From positions 30,425 to 94,424 of the forward strand of contig JANMDQ010000026.1 of assembly GCA_031376385.1 (NCBI GenBank): a DNA stretch of 64,000 nt. The letters run 5' to 3'. The DNA is from Aquisediminimonas sp031376385 (GTDB taxonomy: Bacteria > Pseudomonadota > Alphaproteobacteria > Sphingomonadales > Sphingomonadaceae). A program made the position numbers and the translations under genes. The notes under the pieces were generated by a model. The model was not told the origin of the DNA. It did not search any database and was given only the letters and a program-made list of their open reading frames with translations. Positions 17,100 to 25,945 of the stretch are shown one piece after another (the stretch's first letter is position 1; every line of letters begins with the position of its first letter).

Positions 17100-18080
17100 G
17101 TGAAGGTCGCCATTGTCGGTGCAGGAGCCATCGGCTCTCTTTTTGCGGCGCGGCTAGCGCGTTCAGGCTGCGATACCGCGTTGCTCGTGCGGGACACGAC
17201 GTCATTGCCGGCCCAAGGCAATCTCGTTCAGTTATCCGATGAATCCGGCGATCATAGGGTTGCTGTGCGGTTTGAAAGTGATTCAGCCACGCTCGGCGTG
17301 CAAGGTCTCGTGATTCTTGCGGTAAAAGCGCATTCAATTGCTGGGACAGTGCATCAGATTGAGCCGTTATTGGGCGCAAACACAATTATACTGACCGCTG
17401 TTAATGGGTTGCCGTGGTGGTTTTTTGAGGGCCTTCATTCGGCCCCGCCGACAGGCGCGCTAATGGGCGTGGATGCCGGTGGAAAGATCGCAAGCGCGCT
17501 AAAGCACCAACCGCTTGTCGGATGCGTTCTGTTTCCAGCAGCCCATATGGTAGAACCTGGCGTGGTGCGCCATTTGAGCGGCAATCGCATTGTGTTTGGG
17601 AATCCGCGGCTGGATGACGATCGAGCAGAAGCGGTTGCAAATCTGTTCGCAACTGCTGGATTTGAAACCCCGGTTACGCCCGATATTCGCGCAGCCTTGT
17701 GGGCGAAGCTCGTGGGCAACGCCACCGTTAACCCGTTGAGCGTTATCACGGGTGCTACGATCCAGAACATGGCAGAACATCCAAACTTGTCCGTGATTTT
17801 GACGAGCGCAATGGCAGAAATTGATGACGTCGGATCATCGATCGGAATTGCCCCAATGATGTCCCAGCCAGACCGGCTGAAACTTGCGGCCTCAGTCGGC
17901 CATCACAAGACGTCAATGCTTCAGGATTTTGAAGCAGGGCGGCCGTTGGAACTCGCACCGCTCTTAGGCGCAGTGCGCGAAATTGCTGAGTGGAAAGGCG
18001 TTTCAACGCCCGTTCTCGATACATTTCACCATTTGATTGCGGCGAAACTCTCTGCCGCTGCCAACGCCAACGCGACTTGA
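17100..18080 (+). CDS. Ketopantoate reductase-like (PanE/ApbA) 2-oxoacid reductase
   Basis: A 326-residue PanE/ApbA-family oxidoreductase. It has an N-terminal Rossmann motif VAIVGAGAIGSLFAARLA, the catalytic Lys in RAALWAKLVGNATVNPLS, and the conserved Glu region FEAGRPLELAPLLGAV. PanE reduces 2-dehydropantoate with NADPH, but catabolic paralogues reduce or oxidise other branched 2-oxo or 2-hydroxy acids. The setting, between an AraC regulator and aldolase and aminotransferase genes with no panB or panC, argues for a catabolic role. The start is GTG. The class II aldolase gene follows after 11 bp. Confidence 0.82.
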   Translation: MKVAIVGAGAIGSLFAARLARSGCDTALLVRDTTSLPAQGNLVQLSDESGDHRVAVRFESDSATLGVQGLVILAVKAHSIAGTVHQIEPLLGANTIILTAVNGLPWWFFEGLHSAPPTGALMGVDAGGKIASALKHQPLVGCVLFPAAHMVEPGVVRHLSGNRIVFGNPRLDDDRAEAVANLFATAGFETPVTPDIRAALWAKLVGNATVNPLSVITGATIQNMAEHPNLSVILTSAMAEIDDVGSSIGIAPMMSQPDRLKLAASVGHHKTSMLQDFEAGRPLELAPLLGAVREIAEWKGVSTPVLDTFHHLIAAKLSAAANANAT

Positions 18081-18091
18081 GGACCAAAGCT

Positions 18092-18850
18092 GTGGATCGT
18101 TCCGATACAATCGTTACATTCGATATTGCGCAATCGGCTGCGATTGAAACCGAAGATGAACTGCGGGCGGCATTGGCAGACGCCTACCATCTGTTTGCGA
18201 AATGGGGCTGGACTGAGCTGATTTTCAATCACATCACCGTGCGCGTCCCAGGGCCTGACCATCATTTTCTGATCAATCCTTTCGGGCTTTTATTTGAGGA
18301 AGTGACGCCTGAGAATTTGGTGAAAATCAATTTGCAAGGCGATCCGGTTTCACCCACGCCTTACGCCGTCAATCCCGCAGGCTTTATCATTCATGCCGCG
18401 ATCCACGCCAATCGACCCGATGCGCTCTGCGTCATGCATACGCACACAATTGCCGGGATGGCGGTATCGCAGCTGGAAGAAGGGATAGTCCCGAATAATT
18501 TTCAAGCCATGCAATTGCAGGGACGGGTCGGCTATCACCCGTTTGAGGGCATTACGACAGATGCAGACGAACAAGTACGGATTGTAGCTGCGCTCGGCAG
18601 TAATTCAGTGCTGGTTCTGCAAAATCACGGGCTGCTGAGCGTAGGCCGAACTATTGGCGAGGCGCTGGCATGGATGTTTGCGGCGCAAAAAGCCTGCGAA
18701 ATTCAAATTGCGGCTGCGTCAACTGGACGCCCTCAGATACTGCCCGATCCCAAAGTCCTCGCTAACGTTAAAGCCCAAGTGGATGGGTTGATGGCCGGCG
18801 GGCCTAAGCTTTTCGACACAATTTTTGCGGCACTGCGCCGCACTCTTTGA
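18092..18850 (+). CDS. Class II aldolase/adducin family protein
   Basis: About 252 residues with the class II aldolase (fuculose-1-phosphate aldolase/adducin) fold. Zinc ligands are visible as VMHTHTIAGM (two His) and LQNHGLLSVG (one His). The phosphate/substrate loop is FNHITVRVP. Members cleave or epimerise sugar phosphates or act as decarboxylases on 3-keto acids. I place the start at GTG 18092, which has GAGG 9-10 nt upstream and lies 11 bp after panE; the open frame extends further upstream inside panE. The context with a PanE-like enzyme, two aminotransferases and an HpaI aldolase suggests breakdown of a hydroxy- or amino-acid, but the substrate is unknown. Confidence 0.8.
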   Translation: MDRSDTIVTFDIAQSAAIETEDELRAALADAYHLFAKWGWTELIFNHITVRVPGPDHHFLINPFGLLFEEVTPENLVKINLQGDPVSPTPYAVNPAGFIIHAAIHANRPDALCVMHTHTIAGMAVSQLEEGIVPNNFQAMQLQGRVGYHPFEGITTDADEQVRIVAALGSNSVLVLQNHGLLSVGRTIGEALAWMFAAQKACEIQIAAASTGRPQILPDPKVLANVKAQVDGLMAGGPKLFDTIFAALRRTL

Positions 18851-18855
18851 CCCTT

Positions 18856-19986
18856 ATGAACCAAGGCATATCCATGACTCACGAAGCGAATACAGCACCG
18901 CAATCAAAGCCTTGGTTGGCTCACGTGCCGGTTTATACCCCCGGTCGATCCGACGCTGATGGCGCGGAACCAGTTGCCAAACTATCGTCAAACGAAAACC
19001 CGACAGGTCCCAGCCCAGCCGCGGAGGCCGCTTATCGACAGGCGGTGACCGATTTGAACCGCTACCCGGATGGCAGTGCATTGGCACTGCGTACCAAGCT
19101 TGCGGCACTCCACGGTCTCTCCGCTGACGCCATCGTCTGCGGGAACGGATCTGAGGAGCTGGTTGGCCTGACAATTCAGGCTTTTGCAGGGCCCGGTGAT
19201 GAGGTAGTCTATTGCGCAAAGGGCTTTATTGGATATCCGATTGGTGCGCTTCGCAATGGCGCAAAACCAGTTGCTGCTCCGCCGCAAGGCGACGCTACAG
19301 ATATTGATGCGATCTTGGCGGCGGTCTCAGAACGAACCCGCGTTGTTTGCATAGCCAATCCTAACAACCCTACCGGCAGTTGGATATCAGGCGATGAAAT
19401 TGAACGGTTACACGCCGGTCTGCCCCAAAACGTCGTATTGATGCTGGATGAAGCCTATGCCGAATATGCGCCGCCAGAAAGCTACCGCACGGCATTGCCG
19501 CTGGCCGCGAGATCGGCGAACATCATCGTCACGCGGACATTTTCAAAGGCCTATGCGCTGGCCTCCCTGCGGATCGGTTGGGCAACGGCCAGTCCTGCTA
19601 TCCTTTCGGCCATCCAGCGCTTGATGCCTGCCTTCAGTGTGTCGCATCCGGCACAAGCGGCGGCCTGTGCAGCACTTGACGATCCATCTTGGCTTGAACA
19701 GGCCGTCGCGCATAACGCCGTGGCAAGAGATAATTTGGCCGCGCAGCTAACCAAATATGGCTTTAAGGTATCCCCAAGTGGCGCTAATTTTGTGCTGGTC
19801 CGATTTGATAATGAAGACATCGCTCGCGACTTTGATATCCATTTGACTGCAAAGGGCATTTTGGTTCGCGCCCTGCCCATCCCAGGGCTAAGGGACTGTT
19901 TGCGGATGACCATTGGGCGCGACGAAGAAAATGACGCGCTCATCAGCGCAATGGTTGACATACAGAAGCAAACAAGTGGCTGTTAA
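18856..19986 (+). CDS. Histidinol-phosphate aminotransferase-like PLP enzyme
   Basis: A 376-residue fold type I aminotransferase of the HisC group. Seen are KLSSNENPTGPSPAA at the N-terminus, NPNNPTGSW, MLDEAYAEYAP, the PLP lysine in TRTFSKAYALASLRIGW, and a C-terminal arginine region (LPIPGLRDCLRMTIG). HisC-type enzymes outside his operons often transaminate aromatic or other amino acids. There is no his gene nearby, so a catabolic or side-chain role is more likely. The start is ATG 18856 or 18874, just after the class II aldolase stop. The gene is followed by an 84-bp gap and an HpaI aldolase. Confidence 0.82.
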   Translation: MNQGISMTHEANTAPQSKPWLAHVPVYTPGRSDADGAEPVAKLSSNENPTGPSPAAEAAYRQAVTDLNRYPDGSALALRTKLAALHGLSADAIVCGNGSEELVGLTIQAFAGPGDEVVYCAKGFIGYPIGALRNGAKPVAAPPQGDATDIDAILAAVSERTRVVCIANPNNPTGSWISGDEIERLHAGLPQNVVLMLDEAYAEYAPPESYRTALPLAARSANIIVTRTFSKAYALASLRIGWATASPAILSAIQRLMPAFSVSHPAQAAACAALDDPSWLEQAVAHNAVARDNLAAQLTKYGFKVSPSGANFVLVRFDNEDIARDFDIHLTAKGILVRALPIPGLRDCLRMTIGRDEENDALISAMVDIQKQTSGC

Positions 19987-20070
19987 ATGCCAACGTCTAT
20001 TGCCTCACCAGTCATGCCTCTGTCTCTGGCAACTTGTGGTATGATCGAGCGGTAAGGAAGGCGATCGGGG

Positions 20071-20823
20071 ATGATGAGGACAAATACCAACACAGCATTG
20101 GACAAACTGCGTGCCGGGCAGCAGGTAGCTTGTGTCTGGCTTAGTCTTGGATCGGAAGCGTTTGCGGAAATCGCAGCTGAGGCTGCTCCCGAAGCTGTCG
20201 TCCTTGATGCGCAGCATGGGCTTTGGGATGTGCGGTCAACACACGCCGCTTTGGGGATGATCGCACAGAGCTCCACTCCCCTTGTCCGCGTTGCAGATAA
20301 CAGCGTGACATCAATTGGCGTTGCGCTGGATGCTGGTGCTCAGGGAATCATAGTTCCGCTTGTCGAAAGTGCGGAGCAGGCGGCCATGGCTGTATCAGCG
20401 GCGCACTATCCGCCAAAAGGAGAGCGATCAGGAGGAGGTGTCCGTCCCCTTGCTGATTTCCCCACCTATTGGAAAGGCAGCAGCAATAATACCCTTGTTT
20501 CGGTGATGATCGAAACAAGATTGGGGTTTGAAAATGTGGCAGCCATCGCAGCCGTTCCCGGCATTGATATGATCTTCATCGGGACCGGAGACCTTACATT
20601 ATCGCTGGGTTTTGATGCTGATATTGAAGCCGCAATTCAGACAATTTTCACGACCTCTCGCGCGGCCAACGTCCCTTGCGGAATCTTTACAGTCAACGCA
20701 TCTGCCGCCCGCACTCGACTGGCCCAAGGATTTGCTTTTGTCGTTGCTGAAACTGACCTTCGGTTGGCACGCGAAGGCATCGCGGCTTCGCTAGAACTTA
20801 CACGATCTGGAGATACATTATGA
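20071..20823 (+). CDS. HpcH/HpaI family aldolase
   Basis: A 250-residue TIM-barrel class II (metal-dependent) aldolase of the HpcH/HpaI family. It has VVLDAQHGLWDVRSTHA, where the His is the general base, VMIETRLGFENVAAIAAVPG (metal Glu) and IFIGTGDLTLSLGF (metal Asp). The family splits 4-hydroxy-2-oxo acids to pyruvate (or a 2-oxo acid) plus an aldehyde. It starts with ATGATG and its stop overlaps the next start (ATGA). Two unrelated aldolase folds within 3 kb suggest two sequential carbon-carbon cleavages or alternative substrates. Confidence 0.85.
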   Translation: MMRTNTNTALDKLRAGQQVACVWLSLGSEAFAEIAAEAAPEAVVLDAQHGLWDVRSTHAALGMIAQSSTPLVRVADNSVTSIGVALDAGAQGIIVPLVESAEQAAMAVSAAHYPPKGERSGGGVRPLADFPTYWKGSSNNTLVSVMIETRLGFENVAAIAAVPGIDMIFIGTGDLTLSLGFDADIEAAIQTIFTTSRAANVPCGIFTVNASAARTRLAQGFAFVVAETDLRLAREGIAASLELTRSGDTL

Positions 20824-22007
20824 CTGCTGCTCGTTTCACCGGCGACTCAGTGCAGGACATTCGCGGGCAGATTGGCCGCATTCCGCTCGAAAATATCTCG
20901 AACCTCGCCAAACATGCACTAGATAAGACCAGCGGGATCATTCCGCTCTGGTTTGGCGAAGGCGATCTTGCGACCCCGGCTTTCGTTGGCGAAGCAACGC
21001 ATCAGGCAATCCGCGATGGATATACATTTTATTCCTACCAGAACGGAATTCCCGAACTGCGCGAAGGCCTTGCCAAATATCATACAGGCTTATTGAATAC
21101 GCCCATTGAACATGACCGGATCACAGTAACGTCTGGCGGAATGCCCGCCATCATGCTGGCCGTTGAAATGCTGGTTGATCAGGGCGATAATGTCATTGTT
21201 ATTGATCCCGTATGGCCCAATATCGGCGGCATCGTGCAGGTTGTTGGCGGCGAAGTTCGTTCGGTGCGCATGGATTTAGGCGAAAGCGGTTGGACACTGG
21301 ACGTCGATAAGGTCCGCGCGGCCTGCGACGCCAGAACCAAAGCGATCTTCTTTGCGTCACCCGGCAATCCAACTGGTGCTATCGTGGATACTGATACCCA
21401 GCGCGCCTTGATCGCTCTTGGACGCGACCTCGGCATCTGGTTGATTGCCGATGAAGTATATCACCGGCTCGTTTACGGGCAACGCGTTGGCCCATCGATA
21501 CTCAGCCTCATCGAACCAGAAGACCGGGTGCTGGTCATCAACAGCTTTTCCAAATCTTGGGCAATGACCGGATGGCGGCTGGGTTGGTTGGTGCACCCGC
21601 CCTCAGTCGGGCCGATATTGGGAATGCTGACCCAGTTCACGTCAAGTGGGACGACAACATTCCTGCAACACGGGGCACTGGCGGCGATTGAACAAGGTGA
21701 GCCGTTTGTCGCGCAGATGAACAGCTACTGCGAAGCGGGAATGGAGCTGGTCTGCTCGGAACTTGAAACCATGTCTCGCGTGCGCCTGACCAACAGGCCG
21801 AACGCTGCAATGTATGTCTTCTTTGAGATTGACGGCCTCACGGATTCTCGCGCAGCCTGCATTGAGGTGCTGGAAAAAACCCGCGTTGGTCTGGCCCCCG
21901 GCTATTTCTTCGGCAAAGGGTCTGAGAGTTTTATGCGGATATGCTATTGCCGATCCCCCGGTGCGCTGGGCGACGCGATGGACCGACTGAGGCCCTTTTT
22001 AAGTTGA
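20820..22007 (+). CDS. PLP-dependent class I/II aminotransferase
   Basis: A 395-residue aspartate-aminotransferase-superfamily enzyme. Features are GDLATPAFV, TFYSYQNGIPELREGLA, FFASPGNPTGAIVD, LIADEVYHRLVY, the PLP lysine in VINSFSKSWAMTGWRLGW, and the arginine at FMRICYCRSP. It resembles broad aspartate/aromatic aminotransferases more than HisC. It is coupled to the aldolase by a 4-bp overlap and followed by an amino-acid permease, so uptake and deamination of an amino acid is a natural reading. If that acid were tryptophan the product would be indole-3-pyruvate, but sequence alone does not decide. Confidence 0.85.
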   Translation: MTAARFTGDSVQDIRGQIGRIPLENISNLAKHALDKTSGIIPLWFGEGDLATPAFVGEATHQAIRDGYTFYSYQNGIPELREGLAKYHTGLLNTPIEHDRITVTSGGMPAIMLAVEMLVDQGDNVIVIDPVWPNIGGIVQVVGGEVRSVRMDLGESGWTLDVDKVRAACDARTKAIFFASPGNPTGAIVDTDTQRALIALGRDLGIWLIADEVYHRLVYGQRVGPSILSLIEPEDRVLVINSFSKSWAMTGWRLGWLVHPPSVGPILGMLTQFTSSGTTTFLQHGALAAIEQGEPFVAQMNSYCEAGMELVCSELETMSRVRLTNRPNAAMYVFFEIDGLTDSRAACIEVLEKTRVGLAPGYFFGKGSESFMRICYCRSPGALGDAMDRLRPFLS

Positions 22008-22018
22008 ACCGCGACGAC

Positions 22019-23395
22019 ATGATCCCAGTTGATGCTGTAGTCGCTCGTGAAGGCGGATTGAACCGTGCGCTAACCAAATCACAAATCGTGATGATTGGTC
22101 TGGGCGGCGCGATTGGCACCGGCTTGTTCATGGGGTCTGGCATCGCCATTGGTTATGCCGGGCCTGCCGTGTTGATCAGCTATTTGATTGCCGCCGCTAT
22201 CGTGCTGGTGATTGTCCTTAGCCTCTCTGAGATGGCGGTCGCCCATCCCACAGCCGGGTCGTTTGGCGTGTATGCCGAGATCTACATAGGCAAATGGGCC
22301 GGATTCATGGTGCGCTATACCTACTGGTTTGCGCAGATCATCGCCACGGGAGGGGAAGCCGTCGCGGCGGGGCTCTACATGGGATTTTGGTTTCCAGAAG
22401 TCCCGCTGTTTCTATGGTCTGTTGGCTTTGCCGCAGCTCTGGTGTGGATTAACGCACGGTCCGTCGCGAATTTTGGCAGCATCGAATATTGGTTTGCGCT
22501 TATCAAGGTCGTCGCGATCATTGCATTCATTATCTTCGGCCTCACCTATGTGTTCGGCCTCGGGGTAGAGCCAATCGGTCTGCGCAATCTGACCGAATTA
22601 CCTGGAGGTTTCATGCCCAATGGGTGGGGCGGAGTATGGTTCGGTTTACTGATAGCACTATTTTCATTCTTCGGCGTTGAACTGATTGCCGTCACTTCGG
22701 GGGAATCTGAAAATCCTGAGGAAGCCATTCCCGCAGCTTTGCGGTCCTTAGCACTGCGGCTCTTCCTGTTTTACTTTCTGGCGATTGGCATCATGGTTGC
22801 CATCACGCCTTGGACGCAAGCAGGTGCAGCGATAGTCACGCAAAGCCCGTTTGTGAAATTGTTTGAATATAGTGGCATTCGCCATGTCGCCGGGATGATG
22901 AACTTCGTCGTGATCACGGCGGCGCTGTCCAGCATGAACACCAATCTCTATCTGGCGTCGCGCATGCTCTTTTCGCTGGGTCGCGGAGGCTATGCCCCAG
23001 AATTTACAGGACGGCTTAATGCGCAAGGCACGCCACTTCGGGCGACATTGATCACAGGCGTGGCTTTGCTGCCGATTGCTTTGACCTCATATCTTACCAA
23101 AGCGGCCTACAACTATCTGATTGGTCTTGCTGTTTTTGCTGGGATTTTGATCTGGATCGTCATCCTCGTGTGCCATATTCAGTTTCGCAAATTGACAGAC
23201 CCAGCGTCATTCACAACACGCATTCCGTTGTTTCCGGTGCCGCAAATCATCGCGATTGGCCTGCTTTCAGCGCTGCTTGTTACTATGGCCTTTGATACGC
23301 AGTTCTGGAATATCTCTTGGATATTTGGCGTGCCTTGGTTGATCCTTATTTTCATCGCATTTTTGGTGTGGCGGAAATTTAATCCGGAACGCTAA
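22019..23395 (+). CDS. Amino acid permease (APC superfamily)
   Basis: About 458 residues with 12 predicted transmembrane helices. The N-terminal signature VMIGLGGAIGTGLFMGSGIA and the AGP motif that follows are typical of the amino acid transporter (AAT) branch of APC proteins. Helix 6 and nearby (FFGVELIAVTSGESENPEEA) is the usual loop with acidic residues. It imports an amino acid with protons across the inner membrane. The open frame extends upstream into the aminotransferase; I choose ATG 22019. It ends tail-to-tail with the SDR gene, overlapping by 4 bp. The substrate is not readable; aromatic or branched amino acids are plausible from context. Confidence 0.87.
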   Translation: MIPVDAVVAREGGLNRALTKSQIVMIGLGGAIGTGLFMGSGIAIGYAGPAVLISYLIAAAIVLVIVLSLSEMAVAHPTAGSFGVYAEIYIGKWAGFMVRYTYWFAQIIATGGEAVAAGLYMGFWFPEVPLFLWSVGFAAALVWINARSVANFGSIEYWFALIKVVAIIAFIIFGLTYVFGLGVEPIGLRNLTELPGGFMPNGWGGVWFGLLIALFSFFGVELIAVTSGESENPEEAIPAALRSLALRLFLFYFLAIGIMVAITPWTQAGAAIVTQSPFVKLFEYSGIRHVAGMMNFVVITAALSSMNTNLYLASRMLFSLGRGGYAPEFTGRLNAQGTPLRATLITGVALLPIALTSYLTKAAYNYLIGLAVFAGILIWIVILVCHIQFRKLTDPASFTTRIPLFPVPQIIAIGLLSALLVTMAFDTQFWNISWIFGVPWLILIFIAFLVWRKFNPER

Positions 23396-24126
23396 ATCCG
23401 AATGCCGCCATCCACGTTGATGATTTGCCCATTCACCCACGCCGCATTGTCTGACGCCAGGAAAGCGACGACCTTGGCAATATCAATAGGCAGGCCGGCT
23501 CGGCCCAGCGGGGTCCGTGAGTTGATGTAATCACGCAGATAGGCGTCATCTGGCAACAGATCTGTCTCAGTTGGCCCCGGGGCTACCGCATTCACGCGTA
23601 TATTCTTAGGACCAAGCTCTTGCGCCATGACGCGCGTTAATGCGTCAACGGCTGCTTTGCTGGCAGCGTATAGCCCTTGTCCAGCCGATGGCTGACTGGC
23701 TAGCACCGAACTCATATTGATAATGGCACCTCCCGTCGCCGGGAATAGCGGCACTGCATTTGCCGAACAAAAGAGTACGGACTTAAAGTTCACATCCCAC
23801 ACATGGCTGGCCGTATCCCAATCAATCTCAGTCAGGCTGCCAAGGCCAGAGATGCCAGCATTATTCACCAGCGCATCGATCCGCCCATATGTGCCCGCAA
23901 TTTTGGCAAACAGGGCGTCAATTTGATCCTTCTTGCCGATATCCGCCTGCAAGAATGTCGCTTTGCCACCCTTTGCGATCACGTCAGCCACGACTGCCTC
24001 TGCCCCTGCAACATCTTTTGAACAGACCACTATTACCAGGAAGCCAAGGCTCGACAATTCCATCGTTATGGCGGCGCCGATGCCACGACTGCCGCCGGTT
24101 ACAATTGCGATTTTCTGATCAGTCAT
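23392..24126 (-). CDS. Short-chain dehydrogenase/reductase (FabG-like SDR; possible IacE counterpart)
   Basis: A 244-residue classical SDR with TGGSRGIGAAITMEL, NNAGISGLG, catalytic Ser in INMSSVLASQ, Tyr-x3-Lys in LYAASKAAV, and a C-terminal NGQIINVDGGIRI. It faces the IacA-like gene across a 270-bp divergent region. In known iac clusters an SDR (IacE) acts after IacA in indole-3-acetate breakdown, so that role is possible here, but SDR sequences are too generic to confirm. I place the start at ATG 24126 (MTDQKIAIVTGG); the longer frame to 24210 lacks family similarity. Confidence 0.8.
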   Translation of the reverse strand: MTDQKIAIVTGGSRGIGAAITMELSSLGFLVIVVCSKDVAGAEAVVADVIAKGGKATFLQADIGKKDQIDALFAKIAGTYGRIDALVNNAGISGLGSLTEIDWDTASHVWDVNFKSVLFCSANAVPLFPATGGAIINMSSVLASQPSAGQGLYAASKAAVDALTRVMAQELGPKNIRVNAVAPGPTETDLLPDDAYLRDYINSRTPLGRAGLPIDIAKVVAFLASDNAAWVNGQIINVDGGIRI

Positions 24127-24396
24127 AGTGTCTGTGCCTCCCTGTGCCGACATACTATGGCAGGGCCCTGAGAGGGCGAGCATCCCCGACACTGCACAGT
24201 CTGGTGCCAAGCTGCAAAATTGTGCGGAGAGACAAGCGGCGTGTCGATCTGTTTCAGGTCAGCGCAATCCATTTGCGATCCGTGCAGAGAAGTGGCGACA
24301 GTCCCTGTGGTTCACGCCGTTAACGGCTAACCCCTATTGCCAAATGCGGCGGCTTGCTCCTTTATTTGCGCGACCAGACACATGAAGGATCGCAGT
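24127..24396. promoter_or_regulatory. Divergent intergenic region between the SDR and the IacA-like operon
   Basis: A 270-bp region without a supportable gene. It should hold two divergent promoters. I see no clear sigma-70 pair and no copy of the TTGACG-N5-TATAAT motif found at 45-54 kb. A GGGCCCTGAGAGGGC-like inverted segment lies near 24159-24173. The AraC protein at 28.7 kb or the two-component system at 29.8-32.0 kb may act here. Confidence 0.4.
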
Positions 24397-25566
24397 ATGA
24401 CCAACGTGACAGCGATGCGCGAGACACAAACGCCGCCGAGCATTTTGAAGCGTGCCGACTTCCCCGCACTATTGCAGGAAATCCGCGACCGTGCCCCTGA
24501 GTTTGAGGCACAAGGATTTGTCTCGCGCGACATTATCGAATCGTTGAAACGCGTGGGCGTTTACCGCGCTGCAGTTTTGCGCCGATTTGGCGGTGATGAG
24601 CGTGAGCCTGTCGACATCCTAGAGACGATTGAAGCCCTGTCTGCGGCGGATGGTTCTGTAGGCTGGGTGGCCAGTTTTGCGCCTCAAGCCTCTGTCTATT
24701 GCGCGATTCTGCCGGATCACTGCTTGAAGACGATGTATGCCAAGACACCAGACATTGTCGCGGCTGGCGCTTTGTTTCCTCCGCATCAAGCGAAACTGGT
24801 CGGCGATAAGCTCGTTATCAATGGTCGATGGTCCTTTGCCAGCGGCTGCACATCGGCGGACTGGATCTGCGTCGGCATCACCGTGGAAGGGTCGCCCATT
24901 GTCGGCGTGCAGATGGTCATGCTTCCGGCTGATCAGGTTGAAATTGTCAAAAACTGGGACGTGCTTGGCCTGCGTGCGACGGGTAGCAATGATATCGTCG
25001 CAAAGGACGTTACGGTCTCTAAGGATTGGGCGGCACAGCGCGGTGGACCCGTTCAATATACCGACGCGCTTTACCAATATCCGGCGCTTTGCTTTGCGGC
25101 GCTCAATCATGCTGTCGTAAATCTTGGCATTGCACGTGCGGCGATTGACGACATGGTTGAGATTGCAAAAGCCAAAGCCTCCATCACAGGCGCGCCTCGC
25201 CCGGCGGACCGCGCTTATGTGCATCTTGCACTGTCAAAAGCCGACGCCAATTTGCGCGGTGCCCGGGCGTTCTTTTACGAACAGGCCGAGGCGATGTGGC
25301 AAATTGTCAAAGCCAGCAAAGTTCCAACGATAGAAGAAAAGGCGCTTGTGCGATTGGCGGCGTCCAATGCGGCACGTGTTGGCGCTCAAGTGGTGCAGGA
25401 AATGTATACGCTTGCGGGCACAACCGCGACCAAAATGTCACATGCGATGCAGCGCCGCGTGCGGGACTCCATGATGGTCACACAGCATGCCTTTGTCAGC
25501 GAAGGCAATTTGGAAAATGCCGGGCGCGTTATGGTTGAGATGGCCCCGACGCCCGGCTTTCCGTAA
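24397..25566 (+). CDS. Flavin-dependent monooxygenase, acyl-CoA dehydrogenase fold (IacA-like)
   Basis: A 389-residue group D flavin monooxygenase. It has an N-terminal helical domain, a beta-domain with RWSFASGCTSADWICVG and GLRATGSNDIVAKDVTV, and a C-terminal helix bundle ending in the RVRDSMMVTQHAF region. IacA, the indole-3-acetate oxygenase, and HsaA share these blocks. The next gene looks like IacB and the one after like the IacH amidase, which supports an iac-type role. AAGGA lies upstream of ATG 24397, which I chose over in-frame ATGs at 24337 and 24382. A reduced-flavin supplier is needed; the PPOX-like protein at 27 kb is the only nearby flavoprotein candidate. Confidence 0.8.
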   Translation: MTNVTAMRETQTPPSILKRADFPALLQEIRDRAPEFEAQGFVSRDIIESLKRVGVYRAAVLRRFGGDEREPVDILETIEALSAADGSVGWVASFAPQASVYCAILPDHCLKTMYAKTPDIVAAGALFPPHQAKLVGDKLVINGRWSFASGCTSADWICVGITVEGSPIVGVQMVMLPADQVEIVKNWDVLGLRATGSNDIVAKDVTVSKDWAAQRGGPVQYTDALYQYPALCFAALNHAVVNLGIARAAIDDMVEIAKAKASITGAPRPADRAYVHLALSKADANLRGARAFFYEQAEAMWQIVKASKVPTIEEKALVRLAASNAARVGAQVVQEMYTLAGTTATKMSHAMQRRVRDSMMVTQHAFVSEGNLENAGRVMVEMAPTPGFP

Positions 25567-25585
25567 AGCATAGAGGAACACCAGC

Positions 25586-25945
25586 ATGAGCATTTCCGCC
25601 AAGCCACTCCGCACGATGTTCTTCATTGGCATCAATCAGAATTTTCACGACCTCGCGTTGCCAGATGCAGGTGCGATTATCAAAACCTTCATTGCCGCTC
25701 TTGATGATTTGAAGGGCCGGTTCGGCATTGAAGTACTGGGCACATTTGATGATGACCAAATGATGGTTGGCTCGTCAGAAGGATGGCCGTGGACAGCCTA
25801 TATATTGGCTGACGTGCCTGACCTGGATACGGTTGTCGCCGTTTGCAACATCTTCCGGGAAACCCTTGCTGGTGACGGCCAGCTCTGGAAATATGCCCGC
25901 ATTCAGGCACGGGTCGGACGGATTTTGATGAGTGGGAATAGTTGA
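25586..25945 (+). CDS. Small IacB-like protein
   Basis: A 119-residue cytoplasmic protein with no enzyme motif I can name. Features are LRTMFFIGINQNFHDLALP, LGTFDDDQMMVGSSEG, WPWTAYILADVPDLDTVVA and a C-terminal KYARIQARVGRILM. From memory this pattern matches IacB, the small protein encoded directly after iacA in indole-3-acetate clusters and required there for a step after IacA. The position here is the same. It starts 20 bp after the IacA-like gene and overlaps the following amidase by 14 bp. The identification rests on recall plus position and should be checked by alignment. Confidence 0.65.
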   Translation: MSISAKPLRTMFFIGINQNFHDLALPDAGAIIKTFIAALDDLKGRFGIEVLGTFDDDQMMVGSSEGWPWTAYILADVPDLDTVVAVCNIFRETLAGDGQLWKYARIQARVGRILMSGNS

